From Bradyrhizobium sp. WSM3983 (GTDB lineage: Bacteria; Pseudomonadota; Alphaproteobacteria; Rhizobiales; Xanthobacteraceae): a stretch of DNA of 64,000 bases. The stretch's first letter is position 1. The number at the start of each line of letters is the position of its first letter. Position numbers and translations under genes: made by a program. Shown here piece after piece: positions 24,055 to 35,284 of the stretch. The stretch lies in the NCBI RefSeq assembly GCF_000473045.1, contig NZ_AXAY01000021.1:62001-126000 (forward strand), given 5' to 3'. Below the pieces are notes generated by a model, which had not been told where the DNA came from, did not search any database, and worked only from the letters and a program-made list of their open reading frames with translations.

Positions 24055-25164
24055 CTACGACGCCCGCACCTGCCAGAACCTGAGCGTCCGCTGTGCATTC
24101 TCCGGCGACATGCGCGCAAAATTGCCTTGCGCCCGGGCGAGATCGGCCGGCTTCATCGCACCTGTCGCAAAACGGCTTTCGAGCACGGCGGCGGTGGTTT
24201 CCCAGCTCAGCTGCGCCGCCTTGCATGGTACCAGCAGGCCGTCCTCACGCAGGCTCTGCATCAGGGGACGAATCACCTCGACGGTCGATCCTGACAGCGC
24301 CGCTAGCGCAGCCACAGCCTCCTCGTAGCGCCGCTGCCTGGCGAAGCCGAGCAGCGTCGCCTCGTTGAGCTGGCCGGACGCCTTCAGGTTTCCGATGGCG
24401 CGCTTGGCGCCCTCGAAATCGCGAACCCCCGACATCTCGCGTTCGACGCCGACGGTGACGGCGGCGATCGCGTTCTGGATTTCCTCGAACAGATCGGGTG
24501 GCGCGCGTGACAGCAGGCGGGTGCGAACGGCATCAGTTGCGGAACGCAGCAATCGGCGGCGCTGGTCCGACGGCAGATCGACGCGGACGCCGACGCTGAC
24601 GGCGAGTTCGGGATCGGACTCGGCCTGGCCGACGATGACGGCAAAGCCGTTACCCGAGACGCGTGCGCCGGGATTGGCGGCGAGACGCCGGCTGACGCTC
24701 GGATAGCGTCGCGCCAGCAGCGTGTCGGTGACGATCTCCTTGAGCCACCAGCGGCCGGCGACCGCGAGCAGATGCTGCTCGCCCTTGGATGATGCGATCT
24801 TGACCAGCTCGCCGTCGTCGAGGCGCGCGGATTCCTGCAGCACGGGGCCGGCGATGCGGATCTCGTCATTGTTGGCGAGGCGGCGGATCACGGAGGGCGG
24901 CGCCTGCGCGATCGGCGCGAGCTGGGCGCTGATCTCAGCCAGCGCAACGCGCGCGCCGATGTCGGCGATGGCGCGCAGCTCGATGGTGCCGATCAGGCGC
25001 TCGAGCACGTCGTCGAACAGCGCGATCTGCTCGTCGTTGAAGCTTCCGGCGGAGGACAGGAACAGGTCGGTGACGCGCCGGGCCGTTTCGAGGCCCTTTT
25101 CCGCCGAGCCGAATCGAATGGCGGATTCGACCTCGTCGATGATCGATAGTTCGGCCGTGGACAT
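24055..25164 (-). CDS. DUF2336 domain protein
   Basis: 369 residues, mostly helical, with no signal peptide or membrane helix. The layout matches the alphaproteobacterial DUF2336 family: RFGSAEKGLETARRVTDLFL, DDVLERLIGTIELRAIADIG, PSVIRRLANNDEIRIAGPVLQESARLDD, and LLARRYPSVSRRLAANPGARVSGNGF. The PVLQESARLDDGELV section resembles HEAT-like repeats. The function is unknown. Start ATG 25164. It ends beside a family B repeat. Confidence 0.85.
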   Translation of the reverse strand: MSTAELSIIDEVESAIRFGSAEKGLETARRVTDLFLSSAGSFNDEQIALFDDVLERLIGTIELRAIADIGARVALAEISAQLAPIAQAPPSVIRRLANNDEIRIAGPVLQESARLDDGELVKIASSKGEQHLLAVAGRWWLKEIVTDTLLARRYPSVSRRLAANPGARVSGNGFAVIVGQAESDPELAVSVGVRVDLPSDQRRRLLRSATDAVRTRLLSRAPPDLFEEIQNAIAAVTVGVEREMSGVRDFEGAKRAIGNLKASGQLNEATLLGFARQRRYEEAVAALAALSGSTVEVIRPLMQSLREDGLLVPCKAAQLSWETTAAVLESRFATGAMKPADLARAQGNFARMSPENAQRTLRFWQVRAS

Positions 25165-25268
25165 GACGCGTTGCTCGTCCTGAGCGGATGACGGAAGCTT
25201 GTTCTAAGCAACCGCTATCATTAGAGACGAGCACTGAAGGTTTGGTAAACCATGCCTCGGAGAATGCG

Positions 25269-25976
25269 TTATTCCCCGTTCCAGCCGCAGGCGCGGAGCC
25301 GCTCGTGCATGTGGGGCGGGGGAGGCGCGACGACGCGGACCGGCTCCTTGTTCCGGGAGATCGGCACCACGATCTCGCGGGAATGCAGGTGCAGCCGCGG
25401 CTCGCCGAAGCGCGGGCCGTTGCCGTAAATGTTATCGCCGAAGATCGGCCAGCCGGTCGCCGACGAATGCACCCGCAATTGATGAGTCCGCCCCGTCACT
25501 GGTTCCATGGCGAGCCAGGTCAGCCTGTCGCCCCGGCCCATCACCTTCCAGTTGGTGATCGCCTTCTGCCCCTCGGGGTCGGGCTTCTGCCACCAGCCGC
25601 GCTCGGCATTGAGTCGGCCGAGCGGCATGTCGATGGTGCCTTCGTCCTCAGTCGGGCCGCCCTCGACCACGGTCCAGTAAGTCTTGCCGATCTTGCCATG
25701 CTTGAACAGCAGGCCGAGCGAGGCGGTCGCCTTGCGATGGCGGCCGAGCACGAGGCAGCCGGAGGTGTCCTTGTCCAGCCGGTGGGCCAGCACCGGCGGC
25801 CGCGGCAGGCCGAAACAGAGCGCGTTGAAGGAGGCCTCCAGATTGGCGCCGCCCTTGGGGCCGCGATGCACCGGCAGGCCCGAGGGCTTGTCGATGACCA
25901 GCATCAGCCCGTCGCGATGGAGCACGCGCGACTGGATCTCTTCAGCGGTCAATTCGGGAACATCGAGCAATTGCAA
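25269..25976 (-). CDS. RluA-family rRNA/tRNA pseudouridine synthase
   Basis: 235 residues. The catalytic motif HRLDKDTSG holds Asp68. PSGLPVHRGPKGG (31-43) and GRTHQLRVHSSATGWPIFGD in the C-terminal half are family signatures. The lack of an S4 domain points to the short RluA/RluC-type group; the target uridine cannot be stated. The start appears to be TTG 25976, since an in-frame stop lies just upstream and no ATG or GTG fits. The gene is divergent from ftsY with about 40 bases between starts. Confidence 0.9.
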   Translation of the reverse strand: MQLLDVPELTAEEIQSRVLHRDGLMLVIDKPSGLPVHRGPKGGANLEASFNALCFGLPRPPVLAHRLDKDTSGCLVLGRHRKATASLGLLFKHGKIGKTYWTVVEGGPTEDEGTIDMPLGRLNAERGWWQKPDPEGQKAITNWKVMGRGDRLTWLAMEPVTGRTHQLRVHSSATGWPIFGDNIYGNGPRFGEPRLHLHSREIVVPISRNKEPVRVVAPPPPHMHERLRACGWNGE

Positions 25977-26017
25977 GACTTTCGTTTAACAGCGGGAACG
26001 GCTAACACACCGCCACC

Positions 26018-26965
26018 ATGAACGATACCACCCCCGAGACCCCCAAGCTGAGCTGGTGGCGCCGCCTGTCCAACGGGCTGAAGCGCACCTCGTCCTCGCT
26101 CGGGACCGCGGTCGCCGACCTCGTCACCAAGCGCAAGCTCGACCGCGCCATGCTCGACGACATCGAGGACGTGCTGCTGCGCGCCGATCTCGGCACCTCG
26201 GTCGCGGTGCGGATCGCGGATGCGGTCGGCACCGGACGCTATGACAAGGCGATCTCGGCCGACGAGGTCAAGGACGTGGTCGCGACCGAGGTCGAGAAAG
26301 TGCTGGCGCCGGTGGCGAAGCCGCTCGAGATCGATACGGCCAAGAGGCCGTTCGTGATCCTCGTGGTTGGCGTCAACGGCTCGGGCAAGACCACCACCAT
26401 CGGCAAGCTCTCGCAAAAATTCGCGTCCGAAGGCCGCAAGGTGATGCTGGCCGCCGGCGACACGTTTCGCGCAGCAGCCATCGAGCAGCTCAAGGTCTGG
26501 GGTGAGCGCACCAGGACGCCCGTGATATCAGGTGCGCAGGGCTCGGACTCGGCGAGCCTCGCTTTCAATGCGCTGACGGCGGCGAAAGAGCAGACCATCG
26601 ATGTGCTCTTGATCGACACCGCCGGCCGCTTGCAGAACAAGGCCGAGCTGATGAACGAGCTCGAGAAGGTCGTGCGCGTCATCCGGAAGGTGGACGCGTC
26701 AGCGCCGCATGCGGTGCTACTTGTGCTCGACGCCACCGTCGGCCAGAACGCGCTGTCGCAGGTCGAGGCCTTCCACCGCACCGCAGGGGTCACCGGCCTG
26801 GTGATGACCAAGCTCGACGGCACCGCGCGTGGCGGCATTTTGGTGGCGCTCGCGGAAAAATTCAAACTGCCGGTGCATTTCATCGGCGTCGGCGAAGGCG
26901 TCGACGATCTCGCGCCGTTCACCGCGCGCGATTTCGCCCGTGCGATCGCCGGAATCGAAAGCTAG
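26018..26965 (+). CDS. ftsY: Signal recognition particle receptor FtsY
   Basis: 315 residues. FtsY is the membrane-associated GTPase that receives ribosome-SRP complexes from Ffh. The N-terminal acidic A domain is almost absent (about 15 residues, with SWWRRL), as in many alphaproteobacteria. The N domain has KLDRAMLDDIEDVLLRADLG and the P-loop GVNGSGKTTTIGKL is at 118-131. DTAGRLQNKAELMNEL, TKLDGTARGG and GVGEGVDDLAPF complete the G domain. yciB follows after three bases. Confidence 0.96.
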   Translation: MNDTTPETPKLSWWRRLSNGLKRTSSSLGTAVADLVTKRKLDRAMLDDIEDVLLRADLGTSVAVRIADAVGTGRYDKAISADEVKDVVATEVEKVLAPVAKPLEIDTAKRPFVILVVGVNGSGKTTTIGKLSQKFASEGRKVMLAAGDTFRAAAIEQLKVWGERTRTPVISGAQGSDSASLAFNALTAAKEQTIDVLLIDTAGRLQNKAELMNELEKVVRVIRKVDASAPHAVLLVLDATVGQNALSQVEAFHRTAGVTGLVMTKLDGTARGGILVALAEKFKLPVHFIGVGEGVDDLAPFTARDFARAIAGIES

Positions 26966-26968
26966 AGA

Positions 26969-27571
26969 ATGGACAAGACCCTGCCGCATCCGCTGTTCAA
27001 GCTTGCGACCGAGCTCGGTCCGCTGCTCGTGTTCTTCTTCGTGAACGCGAAGTTCAATCTGTTCGCTGCGACCGGCGCCTTCATGGTGGCGATCGTGGCG
27101 GCGATGATCGCCTCCTATGTGGTGACGCGCCACATCCCGATCATGGCGATCGTCACAGGCGTGATCGTGCTGGTGTTCGGCACGCTGACCCTGGTGCTGC
27201 ACGACGAGACCTTCATCAAGGTCAAGCCGACCATCATCTACGGCCTGTTCGCCGCGATCCTCGGTGGCGGCCTGTTGTTCGGCCGCTCCTTCATCGCCGT
27301 GATGTTCGACCAGATGTTCAATTTGACCCCGCAGGGCTGGCGCATCCTGACGCTGCGCTGGGCGCTGTTCTTCGCCGGCATGGCGGTGCTGAACGAGATC
27401 GTCTGGCGCACCCAGAGCACGGATTTCTGGGTGAACTTCAAGGTGTTCGGCGTCACGCCGCTGACCATGATCTTCGCCATCGCCCAGATGCCGCTGACCA
27501 AGCGCTACGGCGTCGAGCCGGCGTCGCTGGAGACCAGCGAGGCCGAGGCGGGAGACGTGCGGAAGGGCTGA
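26969..27571 (+). CDS. yciB: Inner membrane septation protein A
   Basis: 200 residues with about five or six hydrophobic helices (for example PLLVFFFVNAKFNLFAATGAF, PIMAIVTGVIVLVFGTLTLVL and IIYGLFAAILGGGLLFG). The conserved KPTIIYGLFA, RILTLRWALFFAGMAVLNEIVW and WVNFKVFGVTPLT segments identify the YciB/IspZ family, linked to cell envelope and septation. It begins three bases after the ftsY stop, so the two are cotranscribed. Confidence 0.93.
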   Translation: MDKTLPHPLFKLATELGPLLVFFFVNAKFNLFAATGAFMVAIVAAMIASYVVTRHIPIMAIVTGVIVLVFGTLTLVLHDETFIKVKPTIIYGLFAAILGGGLLFGRSFIAVMFDQMFNLTPQGWRILTLRWALFFAGMAVLNEIVWRTQSTDFWVNFKVFGVTPLTMIFAIAQMPLTKRYGVEPASLETSEAEAGDVRKG

Positions 27572-27600
27572 GCTCTCTCAGCTCGCAATGGCGGTCTTGG

Positions 27601-28194
27601 TCAGGATCCCGCCTTCAGCGCCTTCTCCATTTGCGGCAGCAGCACCGTCCGGTAATTCTCCGGTGTGATCGGGCCGACCAGCTTGTAGACGATGGTACCT
27701 TCGCGGCCGACGACGAACGTCTCGGGCACGCCATAGACGCCCCACTCGATCGAGGCGCGGCCGTTGGCATCGGTGCCGACACGGCCGAACGGATTGCCGT
27801 AGCGCCCGAGGAATCGCCGCGCGTTGTCGGGCGCATCCTTGTAGTTGATGCCGACGAGTTGGAAGCGCTTGTCCTTGGCAAGCTCGGTCAGCAGCGGCGC
27901 TTCGTCGTGGCAGGGTACGCACCAGGACGCCCAGACATTGACGAGGCTGACCTTGCCCTTGAACGCGGCGGGATCGAGCCCGGGCACCTGTGCGCTGTCG
28001 GCCTGCAGTCCCTCGAGCGGCGGCAGCGTGGTCTGCGGCGCGGGCCGGCCGATCAGCGCGGACGGAATCCGCGAAGGATCGCCGCTGCCGAGCCGGAACC
28101 AGAACAGCACGGCAAGGGCGAGGAAGGCGAGCAGCGGCAGCACCATCAGGAAGGTGCGGCGCTGTGGCGATGTCGAGGTCGATTGCTCGCTCAT
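27601..28194 (-). CDS. ccmG: Cytochrome c maturation thiol-disulfide protein CcmG
   Basis: 197 residues from ATG 28194 (the cycY gene in Bradyrhizobium naming). One transmembrane anchor is at residues 13-33 and the thioredoxin domain faces the periplasm. The redox motif WCVPC has Cys92 and Cys95, and GVYGVPETFVVGREG supplies the cis-proline region. It reduces apocytochrome c cysteines for haem attachment. Its ATG overlaps the ccmD stop (ATGA), so it is translationally coupled. Confidence 0.94.
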   Translation of the reverse strand: MSEQSTSTSPQRRTFLMVLPLLAFLALAVLFWFRLGSGDPSRIPSALIGRPAPQTTLPPLEGLQADSAQVPGLDPAAFKGKVSLVNVWASWCVPCHDEAPLLTELAKDKRFQLVGINYKDAPDNARRFLGRYGNPFGRVGTDANGRASIEWGVYGVPETFVVGREGTIVYKLVGPITPENYRTVLLPQMEKALKAGS

Positions 28195-28388
28195 GTCATT
28201 GTTCTTGGTGTGTCCACAGCGCTGCGGCCCGAGCGGCGCGTGACGCCGCTGCGGCCGAGCTCGCGCAGACGCTGCGTCTGGTTGCGATAGTCGAACACGA
28301 CCCAGCCGATCAGAATCGCGACCACGATGGCGGCCGCCGCATAGGACGTCACGATGAAGGACGCGTAAGGACCGAGCGACATCGTCAT
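28191..28388 (-). CDS. ccmD: Haem exporter protein CcmD
   Basis: 65 residues with one transmembrane helix (FIVTSYAAAAIVVAILIGWVV) followed by the basic YRNQTQRLRELGRSG stretch typical of CcmD. It stabilises the CcmABC-CcmE haem release complex. The start ATG 28388 overlaps the ccmC stop and its own stop overlaps the ccmG start, each as ATGA. Confidence 0.93.
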   Translation of the reverse strand: MTMSLGPYASFIVTSYAAAAIVVAILIGWVVFDYRNQTQRLRELGRSGVTRRSGRSAVDTPRTMT

Positions 28389-29170
28389 GCAGCTCCTTTT
28401 GACGCGTTTTCTTCACGCGAACCGGTGCCCACCTCGCTCGAAAACGCTACGCGGCTGGCTTGCATCATCTGCAGCGAGCGCACGCGCCGGCGCAAAATCT
28501 CGTTGCGCATCGCCGCGAGGTGCAGCGTGACGAACAGCAGCGTGAACGCGACCGCCATCACCAGCAGCGGAATCAGGAACGATTTGTCGAGCGTCGAGCC
28601 GCCCATGCGCATCACCGAGGCCGGCTGGTGCAGCGTGTTCCACCAGTCGACCGAGAATTTGATGATGGGAAGATTGATCGCGCCGACGAGCGTCAGCACG
28701 GCCGCGGCGCGCGCCGCGCGCGAGGGATCTTCCACCGCACGCCACAGCGCCATCAGACCGAGATACATCAGGAACAGGATCAGCACCGAGGTCAGCCGCG
28801 CATCCCATTCCCAATAGGTGCCCCACATCGGCCGGCCCCACAGCGAGCCCGTAAGCAGCGCGAGGAAGGTGAAGGCCGCGCCAATCGGTGCCGCGGCTTT
28901 GGCGGCGACGTCGGCGAGCGGATGCCGCCACACCAGCGTGCCGAGCGAGGCGACGCTCATCACGCCCCAGACGAACATCGACAGCCACGCATTGGGTACG
29001 TGGATGAACATGATCTTCACGGTCGCGCCCTGCTGATAGTCGTCGGGCGCGGAGGCGGATTGATAAAGGCCGATCGTGAGCAGGATGACGGTCGCGGCCG
29101 CAAGCCACGGCAGCACCCGCGCCGAGAGCGCGAGGAACCGTGTGGGATTGGCGAGGTCGATCAGCGTCAT
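28385..29170 (-). CDS. ccmC: Haem exporter protein CcmC
   Basis: 261 residues, six predicted transmembrane helices. CcmC presents haem to CcmE. The tryptophan motif WGTYWEWD is at 116-123. The axial histidines are His57 in FIHVPNAW and His181 in WWNTLHQPAS. Start ATG 29170; the next gene, ccmD, overlaps the stop. Upstream, ccmB ends 76 bases away. Confidence 0.95.
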   Translation of the reverse strand: MTLIDLANPTRFLALSARVLPWLAAATVILLTIGLYQSASAPDDYQQGATVKIMFIHVPNAWLSMFVWGVMSVASLGTLVWRHPLADVAAKAAAPIGAAFTFLALLTGSLWGRPMWGTYWEWDARLTSVLILFLMYLGLMALWRAVEDPSRAARAAAVLTLVGAINLPIIKFSVDWWNTLHQPASVMRMGGSTLDKSFLIPLLVMAVAFTLLFVTLHLAAMRNEILRRRVRSLQMMQASRVAFSSEVGTGSREENASKGAA

Positions 29171-29246
29171 GGTATTTTGATAATCACAGGTCAGCGCTCA
29201 CGCAATCAGCATGAAAGCGGGCAGCGAAAGTTGATCGGGGTCAAGG

Positions 29247-29915
29247 TCAATCCAGGCCATGTTTCAGGCTCGCCGCCGCCGCGAACGGGCCGATCACGAG
29301 GCTGACCAGCGACAGCGCGCAGAGGATCGAGAACGGCGCGCCGAATGACAAGGGCCCCGTGATCGCAGCCTGCGACGCCGCAACCCCGAAAATCAGGACG
29401 GGAATCGACAGCGGCAGCACCAGCACGGCCATCAGCAGCCCGCCGCGATGCAGCGTCACCGCCAGCGCGGCGCCGATCATGCCGGTGAATGTCAGCGCCG
29501 GCGTGCCCGCCAGCAGCGTCAGCGCCACTGCGCCGGTCGCGGCCATGTCGAGGTTGAGCAGCAGGCCGAGCACGGGGGTTGCGACAATCAGCGGCAGGCC
29601 CGCCGCCAGCCAATGCGCCAGCGCTTTTGCCGCACAGGCGAGCTCCAGCGGCGTCCGGCTCATCGTGATCAGGTCGAGCGAGCCGTCCTCATGGTCGGCC
29701 ATGAACAGCCGGTCCAGCGTCAGCAGGCTCGCCAGCAGCGCCCCAAGCCACAGGATCGCAGGTCCCAGCCGCGACAGCAGCGCCAGGTCCGGCCCCACCG
29801 CAAACGGCATCAACACCACCACGGTCAGGAAGAAAAGCACGCCGATCAGCGCCCCGCCGCCGACGCGGAGCGCAATCCGGATGTCCCGGCGGATCAGGGC
29901 GGCGAGGGCGGTCAT
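29247..29915 (-). CDS. ccmB: Haem exporter protein CcmB
   Basis: 222 residues with six hydrophobic helices, the permease subunit of the CcmAB ATPase. The N-terminus has LIRRDIRIALRVGGGALIG and the middle LDRLFMADHEDGSLDLITMSRTPLE, both conserved in CcmB. Start ATG 29915. A palindromic repeat, not a normal short gap, separates it from ccmA. Confidence 0.94.
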   Translation of the reverse strand: MTALAALIRRDIRIALRVGGGALIGVLFFLTVVVLMPFAVGPDLALLSRLGPAILWLGALLASLLTLDRLFMADHEDGSLDLITMSRTPLELACAAKALAHWLAAGLPLIVATPVLGLLLNLDMAATGAVALTLLAGTPALTFTGMIGAALAVTLHRGGLLMAVLVLPLSIPVLIFGVAASQAAITGPLSFGAPFSILCALSLVSLVIGPFAAAASLKHGLD

Positions 29916-29975
29916 GGGACGCCTCCGACGGCGAGGCAGTTATGAAGAATCCCCTCGCGCCCCAAGCAAACTGCG

Positions 29976-30143
29976 CTCCCTCCCCCCTTGTGGGGGAGGG
30001 TTGGGGAGGGGGGTAGCCCCGGGAGGGGTGCCTGTCGTCTCCCGGCTGCTAAAAACAGAGCGCCTGCTTCCCCAATGCTTGAACCGAGAGGTCTTGCCGC
30101 CTGGCACCCCCCTCCCTGACCCTCCCCCACAAGGGGGGAGGGA
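29976..30143. repeat. Dispersed palindromic repeat, family F (copy 2), inside the ccm operon
   Basis: CTCCCTCCCCCCTTGTGGGG and GAGGGTTGGGGAGGGGGG at the left pair with CCCCCCTCCCTGACCCTC and CCACAAGGGGGGAGGG at the right. It separates ccmA from ccmB. Confidence 0.88.
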
Positions 30144-30192
30144 ACGGAGAGAGCCGTGCTATGCCGCTTGGAAAACTGAGGGTCGATCCACA

Positions 30193-30795
30193 TCATGCCG
30201 CACCCCCGATCCGCAACTCGCGCGATTCGATCCCGAGCGGCGCATGGGTCGCCGCGATGATCAGGCCGCCGCGCGCCAGATGGTCGCGCATGAGCCCGCC
30301 GAACATGTCCTGGCCAGCGACATCCAGCGCATTGGTCGGCTCGTCCAGCAGCCAGACCGGGCGGCGGACCGTCAGCAGCCGGGCCAGCGATAGCCGGCGG
30401 CGCTGACCGGCCGACAGAAAGGCCGCGGGCAGATGGGTGGCGTGGTCGAGGCCGACGGTGGCAAGGCTTTCAGCCGTGTCGCCGCGCTCGCCGCCCAGAA
30501 AATCAGCCCAGAATGACAGGTTTTCCGCCACGCTCAGGGCCGGCTTCAGGGCATCGCGATGGCCGAGATAGTGGCATTGCTCCGGCAGCATCATTTCGGC
30601 GTCGCCCCCGTCCAGTACGATCGTGCCGCCAGCCGGAATGAGCAGGCCCGCAATCAATCGCAGCAGCGAGGTCTTGCCCGATCCGTTGCGGCCGACGACC
30701 GCCACGGCCTCGCCGGAGGCCGCCTCGAAATCGAGCCCGGAAAACACTTCGCGGCCGCCCCTCACGCAAATCACTCCGCGTCCGGACAGCTGCAT
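30193..30795 (-). CDS. ccmA: Haem exporter ATP-binding protein CcmA
   Basis: 200 residues from ATG 30795; a TTG eight codons earlier is possible. It is the ATPase that drives release of holo-CcmE. Walker A is GRNGSGKT at 35-42, the signature is LSAGQRRRLSLARL, and Walker B is PVWLLDEPTNALD. The upstream gene acnA is divergent. In Bradyrhizobium literature the ccm genes are called cycVWXYZ and lie beside acnA; this arrangement fits. Confidence 0.94.
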   Translation of the reverse strand: MQLSGRGVICVRGGREVFSGLDFEAASGEAVAVVGRNGSGKTSLLRLIAGLLIPAGGTIVLDGGDAEMMLPEQCHYLGHRDALKPALSVAENLSFWADFLGGERGDTAESLATVGLDHATHLPAAFLSAGQRRRLSLARLLTVRRPVWLLDEPTNALDVAGQDMFGGLMRDHLARGGLIIAATHAPLGIESRELRIGGAA

Positions 30796-30997
30796 CTGGC
30801 CTGGTACCAACCCGTTCAAAGCCGGGCCTCAGGAAATCTTGGGGTAGCGCATCAGAATTTTTGGCTCGCGACTTGCTGGGTTCCGATTGTGGCTGTGGCG
30901 GCGCGGTTAGAAAGCTTCTATAAGCCCGGAACTACTTGATGCAGCAACTCAACCTGCCCCTGCAAGCGACCCAGCCGGATTCGCTGACGGTGTTAAA

Positions 30998-31015
30998 ATA
31001 CCCCTTGCCGGGTAT
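30998..31015. promoter_or_regulatory. Inverted repeat just upstream of acnA
   Basis: ATACCC-CTTGCC-GGGTAT is a perfect inverted repeat 24 bases before the acnA ATG, with partial extension (GTTA...TAAC) outside. It could be an operator or a 5' UTR hairpin. It is AT-flanked, unlike its surroundings. Confidence 0.45.
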
Positions 31016-31038
31016 AACTAACAATTGGGATTTCCTAC

Positions 31039-33759
<2,721 letters not shown>

Positions 33760-33809
33760 GCGCGAATTTGTGAACGGTGGCTCACCGCGACGTGAGTAGA
33801 AGGTTAAAT

Positions 33810-33837
33810 GAAGGCGGCCTATCACAGGGCCGCCTTC
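33810..33837 (+). terminator. Probable terminator of acnA
   Basis: GAAGGCGGCC pairs with GGCCGCCTTC across eight bases. The following sequence (ATACGTTT) has only a short T run, so the call is moderate. About 150 bases follow before the next gene, with nothing notable. Confidence 0.65.
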
Positions 33838-34003
33838 ATACGTTTGCGGCATGCTTCGGATAGGCCCGCCCGGCAACAACTTGGCTTGAACGGTTGCCTG
33901 GACGGTCGAATGTGCCGTGCCCCTAAGACTACCCCGTAAGACTACGGTGACCATCAAGCGATAAGATCTTCCCTTAATCGAACGACGATGTGTGACGTCC
34001 GAC

Positions 34004-34783
34004 ATGACTGGAATGATGGCTTCTAATCTCGTTTCGCGCTGGTCCGGTACATTCTGGTCGGGAGCACTCGGCATCTGCGCAATCGTCGCTGTCATCCGTC
34101 CTGTCCAGGCCGACCCCCGCGCCGTGGTCGAGTTGTTCACCTCGCAGGGCTGCTCCTCCTGCCCGCCCGCCGACAAGGTCATCGGCGACCTCGCCAAGGA
34201 TCCCTCGATCATCGCGCTCAGCATGCCGATCGATTATTGGGATTATCTCGGCTGGAAGGACACGCTGGCGGATTCGCGTTTCTCGGCGCGGCAGCGCGCC
34301 TATTCGCGCATGCGCGGTGACCGCGAGGTCTACACGCCGCAGGTCGTGGTCAACGGCGCCGTGCATGTCATCGGCAGCGACCGTGCCGGCATCGAAAGCG
34401 CGATCGGCAAGACTGACACGGGCGCGGGCGTGATGAGCGTGCCTGTGACGATGTCGCTGGCAGGAAAGCAGATCAACGTGTCTGTGGCCGCGAGCAAGGA
34501 GCCGGCAATTTCGCATGGCGAGGTCTGGATCTGCTCGATCGCGAAATCGGTGCCGATCGAGATCAGCCGCGGCGAAAACCGCGGACAGCAAATCACCTAC
34601 CACAACGTCGTGCGCAATCTGCTCAAGGTCGGCGACTGGAACGGACATCCGGAAAGCTGGACCGTGCCGCTCGAGAATTTGACGTCGCGCGACGGCGTCG
34701 ACGGCGCGGTGGTCTATGTCCAGGACGGCAACCGCGAGAAGCCCGGCGCGATGCTGGGCGCGGCGTACACGTCGCTGCACTGA
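34004..34783 (+). CDS. DUF1223 thioredoxin-like exported protein
   Basis: 259 residues from ATG 34004; GTG 33992 and ATGs at 34013 and 34016 are also possible and no ribosome site decides. A signal peptide (LGICAIVAVIRPVQA) precedes the DUF1223 domain: VVELFTSQGCSSCPPADKVIGDLA holds a CxxC pair in a thioredoxin-like position. IIALSMPIDYWDYLGWKDTLADSRFSARQRAYSRM follows, then YTPQVVVNGAVHVIGSD. The fold suggests a redox role in the periplasm, but none is proven for the family. Confidence 0.87.
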   Translation: MTGMMASNLVSRWSGTFWSGALGICAIVAVIRPVQADPRAVVELFTSQGCSSCPPADKVIGDLAKDPSIIALSMPIDYWDYLGWKDTLADSRFSARQRAYSRMRGDREVYTPQVVVNGAVHVIGSDRAGIESAIGKTDTGAGVMSVPVTMSLAGKQINVSVAASKEPAISHGEVWICSIAKSVPIEISRGENRGQQITYHNVVRNLLKVGDWNGHPESWTVPLENLTSRDGVDGAVVYVQDGNREKPGAMLGAAYTSLH

Positions 34784-34818
34784 ACGCGTAGATCGTCTCA
34801 GGAAAAATTTTGTCTCTC

Positions 34819-34922
34819 GTCATTCCGGGGCGCGCGAAGCGCGAACCCGGAATCCATCGATCCATTTTCCGAGATGAGAAATGGATTCCGGGCCCGCGCC
34901 AAGAGGCGCGTCCCGGAATGAC
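34819..34922. repeat. Dispersed palindromic intergenic repeat, family C (copy 1)
   Basis: GTCATTCCGGGGCGCGCG and ACCCGGAATCCAT at the left pair with ATGGATTCCGGG and CGCGTCCCGGAATGAC at the right. Copies are at 44502 and 60064. Confidence 0.9.
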
Positions 34923-34932
34923 GAGACGCCGG

Positions 34933-34970
34933 AAACATCCCGACACAAACAAAACATCCCGACACAAACA
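34933..34970. repeat. Tandem 19-base duplication
   Basis: Two perfect adjacent copies of AAACATCCCGACACAAACA, AC-rich and unlike the GC-rich neighbourhood, directly beside the minus-strand terminator. Confidence 0.9.
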
Positions 34971-34996
34971 AAAAAGGACCAACTTGCGTTGGCCCT
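34970..34996 (-). terminator. Intrinsic terminator on the minus strand
   Basis: Minus-strand RNA would read AGGGCCAAC-GCAA-GUUGGUCCU then UUUUU: a 9-bp stem with one G-U pair, a GNRA tetraloop and a U tract. On the plus strand the same position gives an A-C mismatch and no U tract, so it is strand-specific. No protein gene lies upstream of it on the minus strand. Confidence 0.75.
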
Positions 34997-35090
34997 CCTT
35001 GTCGCGCGTACAGACCCGATCCTGTCCGACCCCGGGGGGCTGGGGGCTGAGGAATCCGGAACCGAAAGGACCGGGTCAACGCACATAATT
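34971..35090 (-). ncRNA. Candidate small RNA ending at the 34970 terminator
   Basis: The 100 bases on the minus strand before the terminator lack a credible protein gene but can fold: GACCCGGTCC near 35080 pairs with GGATCGGGTC near 35015. Between them is a C-rich stretch (CAGCCCCCAGCCCCCC) of the kind found in loops of rhizobial small RNAs. The 5' end is a guess; a TTATGT hexamer at 35083-35088 is a weak -10 candidate. Confidence 0.4.
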
Positions 35091-35284
35091 CTTTTCGCAA
35101 TGCAGGGCGGCAGGCCGTGGGCGGAAAAGCGGCGATACTATGATTCCTGCTAACGATCCCGTGACGGTTTGCCGCTGAAAAGTTCCACCGTTGTGTGTGT
35201 CATGATTCGCAACCGATTGGCGAGGTGAGTTCAGGTCCTCGAGAGACCCTCAGGAGCCTCTTGCGGCGGGGAACAGTTGGCGCA

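Noticed and set aside
34798..35100. Minus-strand frame through the 34970 terminator
   Set aside because: It would need a TTG start and reads through an intrinsic terminator and a palindromic repeat; the small RNA reading explains the region better.
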